NCBI RefSeq assembly: GCF_947179515.1
Contig: NC_067485.1
Coordinates: 1,973,654-2,037,653, forward strand
Length of the DNA stretch: 64,000 bases
Origin: Apodemus sylvaticus
Taxonomy: Eukaryota > Chordata > Mammalia > Rodentia > Muridae
Reading direction: 5' to 3'
The translations under genes were made by a program, and so were the position numbers. This document shows, in pieces, positions 63,386 through 64,000 of this stretch. The notes beneath the pieces are model-generated. The model worked only from the letters and a program-made list of their open reading frames with translations. It ran no database searches and was not told where the DNA came from. Numbering within the stretch: position 1 is the first letter of the stretch; each line of letters begins with the position of its first letter.

Positions 63386-64000
63386 TGGGAATTCTTTTAG
63401 GGGAGAGATAGGTAGTAATATCAGCAAACAAAGTGATAAGTTGGTTTAGTTGGGACCATCCCTAGTCCAGATGGTTGGTTAATAGGAAGAGTCACAGACT
63501 CAGTGTATGACTGTGACTACTAAGAAGGAGCACTGAGAAAGTCAGCTGAAGAGAACAGAGGTGTGATGTTTGTAGGAAAGCAGGCACAGGCTCAGGAGCC
63601 CCCTCTGGCACATCCACCAGCACTCCTTTTGTGGCAAGCTTTGCTTTCTGGGAAATGTTCTTTACCCAAGGGTCTTAATATACATGTTCCACCCTGGAAT
63701 CAGGTTCTTTACGTACATCATATTTGTGCAGATAATTTAGGCACATCTTTCTTAGTAGCTATGGTAATAGGAACCCTTTGAGAATTGAAGGTCCCAGTAG
63801 CTTCAGGGTCAGTTTCACAAGCAGCCCTCTTAAAGGACTATATTTTCTGTCCTATGGTATGATCACTCCACACTGTTTAAGAGGGAAGCAACTATTTTTA
63901 AGATTCAAACTAAGTTTTAATCTCAGTTGATCTCAAGGGGTTTCCTGCTTAGACGTAGACTGATATGGTGAGAGCAGGCAGGAGACCCAGCCTTTAGTTT
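63386..64000. other. Unique sequence to the window end
   Basis: The plus frame at 63563-63781 (72 codons) has no recognisable content. Confidence 0.4.

Overview
This window looks like ordinary mammalian nuclear DNA from a murid rodent, most likely house mouse. The repeats identify it: many B1 (7SL-derived) and B2/B3 (tRNA-derived) SINEs, a few ID and B4 elements, Lx/L1Md-type LINE-1 pieces, MT/ORR1-like MaLR solo LTRs, one URR1 hAT element, and abundant long (CA)n, (GA)n and (GGA)n microsatellites. Rat is the main alternative and cannot be fully excluded by eye. Nothing suggests bacterial, phage or plasmid DNA. All family names come from recognising consensus sequences by eye, so subfamily names are avoided where I am unsure.

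No complete protein-coding gene is visible. The long open frames are artefacts of low-complexity DNA (the 445- to 511-codon frames over the purine tract) or pieces of dead retrotransposons. The one strong gene-related signal is a CpG island at about 57950-58760. It carries a ZNF143-type motif, a CGCG element, a run of GC/KLF boxes and consensus splice donors. It is almost certainly the promoter and first exon of a gene that I cannot name and whose direction I cannot settle. Weaker hints are a candidate internal exon at 44315-44435, a candidate 3'-terminal exon at 39728-39888, and two non-repetitive stretches that keep unusually many CpGs (2540-2940 and 44530-44850).

Layout. 1-5640 is mostly unique sequence. 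5645-11640 holds SINEs, microsatellites and MaLR LTRs. 11874-13603 is a solo class-II ERV LTR with a 6-bp target duplication, filled by about 1.2 kb of (GGA)n. 13940-19532 is mostly unique, with several LTRs including a nested set at 18551-19532. 19735-23411 is SINE and microsatellite rich. 24005-26075 is an old Lx-type L1 3' region. 26764-29612 is a minus-strand L1 that lost most of ORF2, so that ORF1 runs into the end of ORF2. 30026-43400 alternates SINEs, LTRs and unique DNA, and contains a 52-bp retrotransposed mRNA tail. 44845-46450 is an ancient L1 broken by five younger insertions. 46450-57900 is unique sequence with scattered SINEs and a perfect 123-bp inverted repeat (53702-53824 and 55047-55169). 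The CpG island follows, and the last 5 kb is low-density repeat DNA with an intact solo LTR at 62469-62867.

There is no operon-like or multi-gene system here. What is worth a second look is the promoter of unknown identity, the candidate exons and regulatory sequence, and several unusually clear traces of DNA rearrangement and retrotransposition.
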